This document shows positions 1 to 6,731 of a stretch of 50,034 nucleotides of DNA, piece after piece. The stretch is from an uncultured Eubacteriales bacterium. GTDB taxonomy: Bacteria; Bacillota; Clostridia; Lachnospirales; Lachnospiraceae. The first letter of the stretch is position 1; every line of letters starts with the position of its first letter. The position numbers were made by a program, and so were the translations under genes. The stretch lies in the NCBI GenBank assembly GCA_949289145.1, contig CASEML010000074.1:1-50034 (forward strand). Reading direction: 5' to 3'. The notes under the pieces were generated by a model. It was given only the letters and a program-made list of their open reading frames with translations, did no database searches and was not told the origin of the DNA.

Positions 1-142
1 AACGAAGAAAGTTGTTACAACTCCTCCTCCCGTGCTTTGTAGTGTAGCTTCTTGCAAACTATTTTACAGCACAGTGTAGAGAGATGAAACACTTTCATTA
101 CTATTTGTGCCGCCAGCCGAAGGCGGCGGAATGGAGATTAAC

Positions 143-305
143 ATGAAAATACGAATTGAAGTGGATGAAAAAATCACGGAAGAAGATGTGACCATAAAAT
201 GTCAGCAATTAAATTCAGAAGTAATTCAGCTGCAGAAGCTGCTGGAGGAAATCCCATCAGTTTGTATTTTTTAAAAGAGAAACAGAGTATTATTTGGAAA
301 ATGAA
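143..305 (+). pseudogene. LytTR-family regulator, N-terminal remnant
   Basis: An ATG at 143 opens 43 codons that end at TAA (272-274). The start (MKIRIEVDEKITEEDV) resembles the N-terminal extension of short LytTR-type DNA-binding regulators. Just after the stop, in a different frame, the residues FKRETEYYLENEDKV resemble the LytTR core strand that normally reads roughly FYKGETEYYL. The remaining LytTR domain is missing, and the sequence runs straight into a LiaF-like C-terminus. I read this as a frameshifted gene truncated by a deletion. A GC-rich hairpin (109-127, arms GCCGCC/GGCGGC) lies upstream. The family call rests on short motifs. The alternative is a small functional peptide, which I consider unlikely. 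Confidence 0.5.
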
Positions 306-685
306 GATAAAGTGGGTGAGTACCACAGAGAGATAGAAGAATCCACAGAAAACTCAGTATATTGCTCTAACAGTTTTGGCACTACTACAAAATATGTCAA
401 TTCTAACAATTTGGAATGTTCTTTTGGAGAAATGAAGGTTTATTTTGACAATGCGGTGGTTCAAAATAAGTCTGTTGAAATTTGTGTTGATGTTTCTTTT
501 GGAAGTGTGGAACTTTACATCCCAAGAGAATAGAATGTGATACAAAGTGCCAATGTTTTTGCAGGCAGCATTAATGAAAAAAACGTAATTCCAGTGATGG
601 GGTGCCTTTTGTTCAGTTGGCTGGCAATGTGAGCTTTGGTGCGGTTACTATTATTTATGTGAACTGGGGGATAAGGGTAATATGA
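306..685 (+). pseudogene. LiaF-like C-terminal domain remnant, stop plus frameshift
   Basis: The frame through 294-530 encodes the features of the cell-wall-antibiotic-response (LiaF C-terminal) fold: NSFGTTTKYV, LECSFGEMKVYFDNA and VDVSFGSVELYIPRE. A TAG at 531-533 falls where this family usually has Trp. The last strand is recovered only in another frame (599-685: GVPFVQLAGNVSFGAVTIIYV, ending at TGA 683-685), so there is also a frameshift near 590-600. LiaF proteins normally carry N-terminal membrane segments and act in envelope-stress sensing; those segments are absent. In related genomes LytTR and LiaF-like genes are often neighbours (from memory), so one deletion could have joined the two remnants. 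Not expected to be functional. Confidence 0.65.
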
Positions 686-764
686 TATGGCATATTAAAA
701 ATAGGCAGAAAGTCATGGTTGTTAAAATAAATTCGAAAATATTACAAAAAAATTAAAAAAGTAC

Positions 765-793
765 TAGACAAGTGTTTAAATATGTGTTATATT
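765..793 (+). promoter_or_regulatory. Promoter TAGACA-N17-TATATT, no ORF downstream
   Basis: The -35 TAGACA (765-770) and -10 TATATT (788-793) are separated by exactly 17 bp, predicting a start near 800. No coding region follows before the next promoter at 1005, so it may drive a small RNA or be left over from the decayed locus. Confidence 0.55.
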
Positions 794-802
794 AGAATTA
801 CA

Positions 803-972
803 GATAAGGCAAGGGACTTAAGGACGCAAAATAAGTCTTGAACCTTATGTAAATTATACCTTTTATAGTAAATTTATAAACTCCCCAAATTATGAATTTA
901 CTACTCCCCCTCATTATTATTATATAGTTTTATGAAAAGAGCGTAGCCGCAAAGCGGCTCCGCTCTTTTCAT
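803..972 (+). ncRNA. Candidate structured transcript (leader or sRNA)
   Basis: Downstream of the promoter, an interrupted hairpin spans about 805-850 (ATAAGG/CCTTAT, CAAG/CTTG, ACTT/AAGT). A near-perfect palindrome lies at 932-972: arms ATGAAAAGAGCG/CGCTCTTTTCAT, one mismatch, then AGCCGC/GCGGCT around an AAA loop. No U-tract follows the palindrome, so it is not a canonical terminator, though it could define a 3' end. Otherwise the 380 bp between the pseudogene and the MATE gene hold only the two promoters described. I recognise no RNA family. Confidence 0.3.
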
Positions 973-1004
973 ACTGCTTATTATATTATGGTGTAAAAAT
1001 GTAG

Positions 1005-1033
1005 TTGCCAATTACCAATATTAGTGGTACCAT
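1005..1033 (+). promoter_or_regulatory. Promoter of the MATE gene, with a small dyad
   Basis: TTGCCA (1005-1010), a 17-bp spacer and TACCAT (1028-1033). The spacer holds the dyad TACCA-N7-TGGTA (1013-1029), which could bind a dimeric repressor. The gene starts 35 bp downstream of the -10 box. Confidence 0.45.
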
Positions 1034-1067
1034 TTTTTAGGAAAAAAGAAGAGAAAGGCTGAAACAA

Positions 1068-2441
1068 ATGAAAAATGAAAATCCATTAGGCACAGAACCC
1101 GTTAATAAATTGCTACAGAAATTTGCCGTACCAAGTATTATTGCCATGCTAGTCAGTGCTTTGTATAATATTGTAGACCAGTTTTTTATTGGAAGAAATG
1201 TAGGTGAATTGGGAAATGCAGCTACCAATATTGCTTTTCCCCTTTCAACTTCCTGTGTGGCGATTGCTTTATTGTTTGGAATTGGTGGGGCTTCTGCCTT
1301 TAATATTGCTATGGGAAAAGGGGAAAAAAATACAGCAGCATATTATGTGGGAAATGCTATAACCATGATGGTGAGCTGTGGAGTCATTTTATTCCTGTTG
1401 GTGGAAATTTTTCTGACGCCTATTTTATTGTTTTTTGGCTCTCCTGATAATGTGTTAGAATATGCCAAGACTTATACAAGAATTACGGCTTTTGGTTTTC
1501 CGTTTCTGATTCTTGGAACAGGAGGGGGGCATCTGATTCGTGCGGACGGAAGCCCAAAGATGACTATGATCTGTAATCTGACAGGTGCAGTAATAAATAC
1601 CATTCTGGACTATATATTCGTGAGTTGTTTGGGATTTGGCATGGCTGGTGCAGCGGCGGCTACCGTTATTGGACAGGTGATAGCAGCAGGATTGGCAGTC
1701 TATTATTTTTGCCATTACAAAACAGTAGAGCTGCAGTGGTCCCATATGAAACCACAGAAAAAGTATGTGGGCAGAGTGACTTCTTTAGGTGTTGCACCTT
1801 GCAGTAATCAGTTAGCCATGATGGTCGTGCAAATTGTTATGAATAAAGTATTGAAATATTACGGCGGTCAGTCCTCTTATGGGGAGGCCATTCCGATTGC
1901 TTGTTCTGGTATTATTGCCAAAGTAAATATGATATATTTGTCTTTTGTAATTGGTATTTCCCAAGGCTTACAGCCCATTGTCAGCTTTAACTATGGTGCA
2001 GGAAAGTTTGAACGCGTGAAAAAGGGCTATAGTAAGGCAATTTTTGTGGGGGGAATCCTATCTGTCATGGCATTTTTGATGTTCCAAATACTTCCGCGGC
2101 AGATTATATCGTTGTTCGGAGAAGGAAGTGATGCATATTACACTTTTGCGATCAGTTATTTCAGAGTATTTTTACTATTTACGTTCTTAAACTTTTTGCA
2201 GCCGATTTCTTCCAACTTTTTTACTGCGATTGGAAAACCAATCAAAGGTGTGTTCCTGTCATTAACAAGACAGACTCTCTTTTTGCTTCCATTAATTTTG
2301 ATTCTGCCATTATTTATGGGCATTGATGGCGTACTTTACGCCGGACCGATAGCAGATATTACTGCGGCAATGGTTACGATATTTATGGTAGGGAGAGAAT
2401 TTAAACGTCCGGAATTTATGCAGAAAGAAAAACAAAAATGA
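1068..2441 (+). CDS. MATE-family multidrug efflux transporter
   Basis: This 457-residue polytopic inner-membrane protein belongs to the MATE (MOP superfamily) antiporters, which expel cationic drugs or metabolites using Na+ or H+ gradients. The family signature is visible at the N-terminus: PLGTEPVNKLLQKFAVPSI, then ALYNIVDQFFIGRNVG, in which a helix-1 Asp sits before FFIG. A second copy of the pattern follows around residues 240-330 (SLGVAPCSNQLAMMVVQIV, then QGLQPIVSFNYGAGK), the pseudo-twofold repeat of the fold. The length is normal for clostridial MATE proteins. An AGAAGAGAAAGG stretch precedes the ATG. It is transcribed alone from the promoter at 1005-1033. The substrate cannot be read from sequence. 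Confidence 0.93.
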   Translation: MKNENPLGTEPVNKLLQKFAVPSIIAMLVSALYNIVDQFFIGRNVGELGNAATNIAFPLSTSCVAIALLFGIGGASAFNIAMGKGEKNTAAYYVGNAITMMVSCGVILFLLVEIFLTPILLFFGSPDNVLEYAKTYTRITAFGFPFLILGTGGGHLIRADGSPKMTMICNLTGAVINTILDYIFVSCLGFGMAGAAAATVIGQVIAAGLAVYYFCHYKTVELQWSHMKPQKKYVGRVTSLGVAPCSNQLAMMVVQIVMNKVLKYYGGQSSYGEAIPIACSGIIAKVNMIYLSFVIGISQGLQPIVSFNYGAGKFERVKKGYSKAIFVGGILSVMAFLMFQILPRQIISLFGEGSDAYYTFAISYFRVFLLFTFLNFLQPISSNFFTAIGKPIKGVFLSLTRQTLFLLPLILILPLFMGIDGVLYAGPIADITAAMVTIFMVGREFKRPEFMQKEKQK

Positions 2442-2551
2442 TATGTGGGTCAGATATAGAGGTCATGAAGGCATGGTTTGCTAAAGAGTAGAATTAATAT
2501 TCTTTGAAAGTGCATATACTATGGTAATAGGATTTGCTGCGAGGTATAAAA

Positions 2552-3157
2552 ATGTTGAATTTTTTATGGGCAGGAATGATTCTAATTGGAATTATATACG
2601 GGACCTTTACTGGAAATATGGAAAATATTTCGAACACTGCTTTGGAATCAGCAAAGGACGCCATTAATCTATGTATCACCATGCTGGGGGTTATGGGAGT
2701 TTGGGTAGGGTTAATGAAAATTGCGGAAAAGGCAGGAATTGTAAAGGGAATGACAAAAATACTAATGCCTTTTGCAAAATTTATGTTTCCCAGGCTGAAA
2801 AAGGACTCCAAAGCCATGGAGTATATGTGTACCAACATGGCGGCCAATATTTTAGGATTGGGTTGGGCGGCAACTCCGGCAGGTTTGAAAGCCATGGAAG
2901 AATTGTCGAAACTGAACAAATCCGACGGCAAGGCGGCTCATATTGCCAGCAATGAAATGTGCATTTTTCTGATTATAAATATTTCATCTCTGCAGCTGAT
3001 TCCTGTGAATATGATAGCGTACCGGAGTCAGTACGGAAGTGTGAATCCTGCAGGAATTATAGCACCTGCCTTGGTAGCTACATTTATCAGCACGTTGGTG
3101 GCGGTGGTGTTTTGTAAAGTGATGGATAGCAGAAAACAGGCAAAATTGAAAGAATAA
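2552..3157 (+). CDS. spmA: Spore maturation protein A
   Basis: This 201-residue membrane protein with nucleoside-recognition (Gate) domain features matches SpmA: MLNFLWAGMILIGIIYG at the start, the ALESAKDAINLCITMLGVMG helix, and the conserved NMAANILGLGWAATPAGLKA segment. In Bacillus, SpmA and SpmB act in the mother cell to dehydrate the spore core. I start at ATG 2552 because GAGG lies 7 nt upstream; a TTG at 2534 is in frame but lacks a ribosome binding site. Its usual partner spmB is normally immediately downstream, but here it lies 2.2 kb away (5315), separated by metal-transport genes on the plus strand and one gene on the minus strand. Confidence 0.9.
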   Translation: MLNFLWAGMILIGIIYGTFTGNMENISNTALESAKDAINLCITMLGVMGVWVGLMKIAEKAGIVKGMTKILMPFAKFMFPRLKKDSKAMEYMCTNMAANILGLGWAATPAGLKAMEELSKLNKSDGKAAHIASNEMCIFLIINISSLQLIPVNMIAYRSQYGSVNPAGIIAPALVATFISTLVAVVFCKVMDSRKQAKLKE

Positions 3158-3190
3158 TAAATTGTTGATAATTCTTATCAATAAAACCAC

Positions 3191-3219
3191 TGGACAAAAT
3201 TAAGATTCAATAGTATTCT
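3191..3219 (+). promoter_or_regulatory. Promoter of the ZIP leader
   Basis: TGGACA (3191-3196), 17-bp spacer, TATTCT (3214-3219). The predicted start is near 3223-3227, just at or before the first hairpin of the structured leader. Confidence 0.55.
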
Positions 3220-3221
3220 AT

Positions 3222-3369
3222 AGGGGAAGTTAGACATAGCTAACTGACAAACGTATATAAAACATACGCACAGAAGCGTTGAACTCTCCTTAACGCAAAT
3301 AGTATTGGAGTAACCTCCAGTGCAGAGTAAAGTGCCGACAACAAATTCTGCAAGTTGTCGGCATTTTAT
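3222..3369 (+). ncRNA. Riboswitch-like leader ending in an intrinsic terminator, upstream of the ZIP gene
   Basis: From the predicted start the RNA can fold into four consecutive hairpins: AGTTAG/CTAACT (3228-3245), CGTAT/ATACG (about 3252-3268), GCGTT/AACGC (about 3275-3295) and TGGAG/CTCCA (about 3304-3319). These are followed by a strong terminator at 3334-3362 (GCCGACAAC/GTTGTCGGC) with a T-rich tail, all before the ZIP start codon at 3429. This promoter, aptamer-like region, terminator and gene order is typical of transcription-attenuating riboswitches. The gene suggests a metal ligand, but I could not match the yybP-ykoY, NiCo, M-box or c-di-GMP consensus motifs. Confidence 0.5.
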
Positions 3370-3428
3370 ATAAGGAACCATTTAAAAAAAATAACGTATA
3401 CTATTATGTGAGCAAAGGAGGTAAAGAA

Positions 3429-4211
3429 ATGAACGTAAACGTTTTAGGGGGTGTTATGTTGCCTTTTTTGGGAACCAGCCTAGGTGCAGCCTGTGTATTC
3501 TTTATGAAAGAGAAAATGAATGCAAATGTACAGAGGGTGCTGTCGGGTTTTGCGGCAGGTGTGATGGTGGCGGCATCCGTATGGTCCCTTTTAATACCTT
3601 CCATAGATATGTCAGAATCAATGGGAAAATTGGCATTTGTTCCGGCAGCAGTAGGTTTTGTTGCTGGAATATTATTTCTGCTGTTGTTAGATGTGGTGGT
3701 GCCTCATATCCATGTAGAAAATGGGCAAAAGGAAGGGCCTGAAAGTAAGTTAAAGAAAACTACGATGTTAATTTTGGCGGTGACGCTGCATAATATTCCT
3801 GAGGGTATGGCGGTAGGTGCGGTATTTGCAGGAATGCTGATGGGCAACAGCAGTATCAGTATTTTGGGGGCATTTGCTCTGTCTATTGGTATTGCAATAC
3901 AAAATTTTCCAGAAGGAGCAATTATATCCATGCCTCTTTGTGGAAACGGCACAGGTAAGAAAAAATCATTTTTTTACGGTGTGCTATCCGGGGCAGTAGA
4001 ACCCATTGGAGCTATTATTACAATCCTATTATCTTCTTATATGATACCAGCACTTCCCTATCTGCTTAGCTTTGCGGCAGGGGCCATGATTTATGTAGTG
4101 GTGGAAGAACTGATACCGGATGCTGTGTCAGAAAACCAGTCCAACATAGGAACGATAGGTTTTGCTATAGGGTTTGTAATTATGATGGTATTGGATGTGG
4201 CGTTGGGATAA
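3429..4211 (+). CDS. ZIP-family divalent metal transporter
   Basis: This 260-residue ZIP (ZupT/GufA-like) transporter moves Zn2+ or another divalent metal toward the cytoplasm. It has eight hydrophobic segments. The binuclear-site motifs are present: HNIPEG at residues 121-126 (helix 4) and QNFPEG at 158-163 (helix 5). A short His-containing loop (VVPHIHVENGQKEGPESK) lies between helices 3 and 4. ATG 3429 has AAAGGAGG upstream; the in-frame GTG at 3408 does not. The structured leader with terminator at 3222-3369 suggests ligand-controlled read-through. Downstream lies the wreck of a metal efflux ATPase, so this was probably a metal-homeostasis locus. Metal specificity is not predictable. Confidence 0.92.
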   Translation: MNVNVLGGVMLPFLGTSLGAACVFFMKEKMNANVQRVLSGFAAGVMVAASVWSLLIPSIDMSESMGKLAFVPAAVGFVAGILFLLLLDVVVPHIHVENGQKEGPESKLKKTTMLILAVTLHNIPEGMAVGAVFAGMLMGNSSISILGAFALSIGIAIQNFPEGAIISMPLCGNGTGKKKSFFYGVLSGAVEPIGAIITILLSSYMIPALPYLLSFAAGAMIYVVVEELIPDAVSENQSNIGTIGFAIGFVIMMVLDVALG

Positions 4212-4225
4212 ATTGTAGCAATTTA

Positions 4226-4256
4226 CCGTTTGGTGCTGATATATACAGCCCAACGG
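4226..4256 (+). terminator. Weak hairpin after the ZIP gene
   Basis: An imperfect stem-loop (CCGTT plus GCTG arms against CAGC plus AACGG) sits 15 bp after the ZIP stop. There is no U-tract, so termination is uncertain. Confidence 0.3.
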
Positions 4257-4307
4257 CTGAAGCATTACGCTAAAAATGCTATTGAGAAAAGGTTATCAAA
4301 AAAAAGG

Positions 4308-4341
4308 TTGACATATGTAACTTTAGGTGGTAATATGTAAC
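4308..4341 (+). promoter_or_regulatory. Consensus promoter with a 9-bp direct repeat, upstream of the ATPase remnant
   Basis: TTGACA (4308-4313), 17 bp, TAATAT (4331-4336). The sequence ATATGTAAC occurs twice, at 4313-4321 and 4333-4341, exactly 20 bp (two helical turns) apart and overlapping the spacer and the -10 box. This looks like an operator for a metal- or stress-responsive repressor. It now fronts only a pseudogene. Confidence 0.6.
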
Positions 4342-4413
4342 AGAAGTTAGAAATGACTAACCAAACTGTAGATTATCCTTCTATTAATAAACTATCAGTT
4401 CGGAATAACTTAT

Positions 4414-4796
4414 GTGAAAATGTGTGAAGACGAGAAGTCCATGAGGAATCATGGACTTTTTGTTTGTGCAGCAGCAAAAAAGAGGTTGAAGCTGCTTATC
4501 AGTCTTGCGCCAACACAGGGACGCAGGCTGAAAGACGGAAAAGAAGAAATGATTTTAGCCGAAGAAATCCAGCAGAGCGATATTCTGCGTATCCTGCCCG
4601 GAGAAACGATTCCCGTAGATGGAAAGTTCCATTAACAGCAAAATGCAGGACGCATTGGAACGGCTGTGTACACAGGGAAAGGCTTCTATCCTTGCGGCTG
4701 ACGGAAAATTCCACCAGTGTGGCACTAGTACACAATGCCGGTTCTTGTATTGTGGTGCTGATTGCGGAGCTGCTGTATGATAGAAAGTTTGAGTGA
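4414..4796 (+). pseudogene. Heavy-metal P-type ATPase remnant with large internal deletions
   Basis: Three pieces of a P1B-type ATPase survive. In 4414-4635 the actuator-domain lead-in is readable: AAKKRLKLLISLAPTQGRR, then IQQSDILRILPGETIPVDGK. After a frame change, 4636-4700 reads MQDALERLCTQGKASILAADGK, split here as MQDALERLCTQ and GKASILAADGK, like the loop before the hinge of the P-domain. The third piece (about 4715-4796) reads VALVHNAGSCIVVLIAELL followed by YDRKF, the usual C-terminal end of these pumps. The DKTGT phosphorylation motif, the CPC membrane motif and most membrane helices are gone. Family length is about 620-750 residues; fewer than 130 codons remain. It cannot work as a pump. 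It sits behind an intact promoter. Confidence 0.7.
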
Positions 4797-4861
4797 TTTT
4801 TGCAGATAAGCCAGCGAGCCTAAGTTTCGGAAACATCAGCTTTTGGAATTGTCGTGCACAG

Positions 4862-5173
4862 TCAGGCTGAACTGTTGCTTTTATGATTGTTTTTTTCTTT
4901 TTGCTCTAAATATTCTCCGTAGGTTGTTACATTCTGTAATATATCAAACAATACCTTGGCGATTTCATCAGGATATTTATTAATGATAAGCTTTTTGTGA
5001 AGGTGGTAGAAGGCATTTTCATAAGTTTCCTGATCAGGTGCATCAAAGCGTGTCAATGTTTTTACATCATGGGCACATTTTAGGCATAATCTGGAATCCT
5101 TTAGATGTGGGGCAAGACTTGCTCCTTTAAAATTGGCGCTAAATTCAGAATTGCATAGACAACAGCGGTTCAT
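4862..5173 (-). CDS. Small CxxC...CxxC protein, unknown function
   Basis: 103 residues starting MNRCCLCNSEF, with a second pair in RLCLKC near residues 30-33. The two CxxC knuckles could hold one zinc ion. The rest is mostly helical and charged (DQETYENAFYHLHKKLIINKY) with a hydrophilic Lys/Asn/Ser tail, and there is no membrane segment. A GAGAGGAGGA ribosome binding site precedes the ATG, supporting a real gene. It lies on the opposite strand inside the interval that splits spmA from spmB. I do not recognise the family. A treble-clef or zinc-ribbon adaptor is a guess. Confidence 0.7.
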   Translation of the reverse strand: MNRCCLCNSEFSANFKGASLAPHLKDSRLCLKCAHDVKTLTRFDAPDQETYENAFYHLHKKLIINKYPDEIAKVLFDILQNVTTYGEYLEQKEKNNHKSNSSA

Positions 5174-5314
5174 GAAATCCTCCTCTCTAAAAGTTCAATG
5201 TAGTTATTATACTTAATTATAGTGGAAATACAATGAGTTGTAAATGAAATAATTTCAGGAATCATGGAAAAGCCATGATTCATAGAATAGATAATAAAAT
5301 GCAGTGGTGAATAT

Positions 5315-5842
5315 ATGAATATTCTGGTTTCTATTTCAAATATGATGATACCGTTGGTGATTTTTTATATCGTTGCCATGGGAATCTTAAATAAGCAGGA
5401 TGTATACAGTGATTTTATCGAAGGGGCAGAGGATGGGTTTAAGACTGTAATTAAGATTATGCCAACACTTGTAGGATTAATGATGGGAGTGGGAATTTTA
5501 AGAGCCTCCGGCTTTCTGACCATGCTTTCAGAACTTATTAAACCTGTAACTAATCTTGTAGGATTTCCTGCGGAACTGCTGCCTCTTGCCATTGTGAAAA
5601 TGTTTTCTTCTTCCGCGGCGACAGGTGTGGCACTGGATATTTTTAAGGAATACGGAACGGATTCCTATCTGGGCCTGGTTACTTCTATTATGATGAGCTG
5701 TACAGAAACCATTTTTTATACTATGTCCGTTTATTTTCTTGCCGCCAAAGTCACAAAAACACGCTGGACTTTGGCAGGGGCACTTATTAGTACCATTGCC
5801 GGAATCATAGCCAGCGTGTTTTTAGCCGGAATCCTTGTTTAG
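5315..5842 (+). CDS. spmB: Spore maturation protein B
   Basis: 175-residue membrane protein of the Gate/nucleoside-recognition fold. Diagnostic stretches are YSDFIEGAEDGFKTVIKIMP, GVGILRASGFL, and KMFSSSAATGVALDI followed by SIMMSCTETIFYTMSVYF. SpmB works with SpmA in dehydrating the spore core. The ribosome binding site is weak (GTGGTGA 5 nt before ATG). The gene ends 6 bp from the oppositely oriented SH3b gene, with no terminator between them. Separation from spmA by 2.2 kb is unusual; see findings. Confidence 0.9.
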   Translation: MNILVSISNMMIPLVIFYIVAMGILNKQDVYSDFIEGAEDGFKTVIKIMPTLVGLMMGVGILRASGFLTMLSELIKPVTNLVGFPAELLPLAIVKMFSSSAATGVALDIFKEYGTDSYLGLVTSIMMSCTETIFYTMSVYFLAAKVTKTRWTLAGALISTIAGIIASVFLAGILV

Positions 5843-5848
5843 AAAATT

Positions 5849-6697
5849 CTAAGGTGCGGCGGATGGTTTTTGGGATGGAATCAACGCATTTTCCGGCAGT
5901 GTATATTGTAGGTACTGATATGCAACATAACCTTCTAAGTTATTGTAATTCACTTTTGCCCATTTATCGTTGGTGAATTCTAAAATCATTCCTGTGCTGT
6001 TGTTGGAAATCGTACCGACTATGTTTCCTGACATAGAAGGAGCTTTTCTAATGTTTAATTTATCTTTTCCGGTATAAGAAAAAGCAAGCGGCAGTGGATT
6101 AGATTCTGCCGGTACTTCTGTGGGGGCAGATGTAGGAGAAACTGTGTTCTCAGCAGTATCGGTATTAGTATATTCTGGCTCTTCATCATTCATTGTATTG
6201 GCAATAGTATCTTCTGGTATAGGAGTAGGTATAGCGGCAGAGTCGTCATAAGAATTGTTCTCTGTATCTTCGGTGTAAGGTATGGAAGTATCATCCATGT
6301 CTTCCTCTGGCTGCTCAGCCTCGTTTTCATAATTGTCTTCTTCAAATTCTTCTGTATCCTCAAGAACCTCTTGATCTTCTTCAACGTCAGAAGTATCCTC
6401 TGAGTAGTCCTCGTCCTCTTCCGAGTAGTTTTCGTCCTCCGAATAGTTTTCGTCCTCTGAGTAGTCCTCGTCCTCTTCCAAGTAGTCATCCTCTTCCGAA
6501 TAGTCTTCCTCCTCTGAGTAGTCTTCCTCCTCTGAGTAGTCTTCCTCCTCCGAGTAATTCTCATCTTCCTCTTCATCATAATATTCTTCTGTATCTATAT
6601 AAGGCAGATACATGGCAGCTCCGGTAAATATGGAGACTAATACATAAAAAACAAGTAGGCATAATAGTAATGTCTTTTTATTTTTAAATTTTTTCAT
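5849..6697 (-). CDS. Membrane-anchored protein with acidic YSEE repeats and a C-terminal SH3b domain
   Basis: 282 residues: N-terminal membrane anchor or uncleaved signal (9-31), an extremely acidic low-complexity region (36-150) built from repeats such as EDYSEE, a Thr/Pro-rich linker (150-204) and a bacterial SH3 (SH3b) domain (205-266; LNIRKAPS, then WAKVNY and GYVAYQYL). SH3b domains usually bind cell-wall peptides, so the protein probably sits outside the membrane facing peptidoglycan. The repeat is encoded by 18-bp tandem DNA repeats that can change copy number. It lies 34 bp downstream of the kinase-like gene on the same strand and is probably co-transcribed. The acidic stalk could bind cations or act as a spacer. 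Confidence 0.85.
   Translation of the reverse strand: MKKFKNKKTLLLCLLVFYVLVSIFTGAAMYLPYIDTEEYYDEEEDENYSEEEDYSEEEDYSEEEDYSEEDDYLEEDEDYSEDENYSEDENYSEEDEDYSEDTSDVEEDQEVLEDTEEFEEDNYENEAEQPEEDMDDTSIPYTEDTENNSYDDSAAIPTPIPEDTIANTMNDEEPEYTNTDTAENTVSPTSAPTEVPAESNPLPLAFSYTGKDKLNIRKAPSMSGNIVGTISNNSTGMILEFTNDKWAKVNYNNLEGYVAYQYLQYTLPENALIPSQKPSAAP
6501..6554. repeat. 18-bp tandem repeat inside the acidic-repeat gene
   Basis: TAGTCTTCCTCCTCTGAG occurs at 6501-6518 and 6519-6536, and with one change at 6537-6554. Degenerate copies continue to about 6400. On the coding strand each unit encodes a six-residue acidic YSEEED-type block. Such repeats are prone to slippage. Confidence 0.85.
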
Positions 6698-6731
6698 GGC
6701 AATCCCTCATTTTCCTTCCTAATGTAATCTG

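Noticed and set aside
4464..4796. 110-codon plus-strand ORF as a real gene
   Set aside because: Only its last 25 residues match a known protein end (P-type ATPase); the rest is the out-of-frame part of the pseudogene.
6400..6560. CRISPR-like or satellite repeat array
   Set aside because: Units are 18 bp, contiguous and in frame within a coding gene, with no unique spacers.
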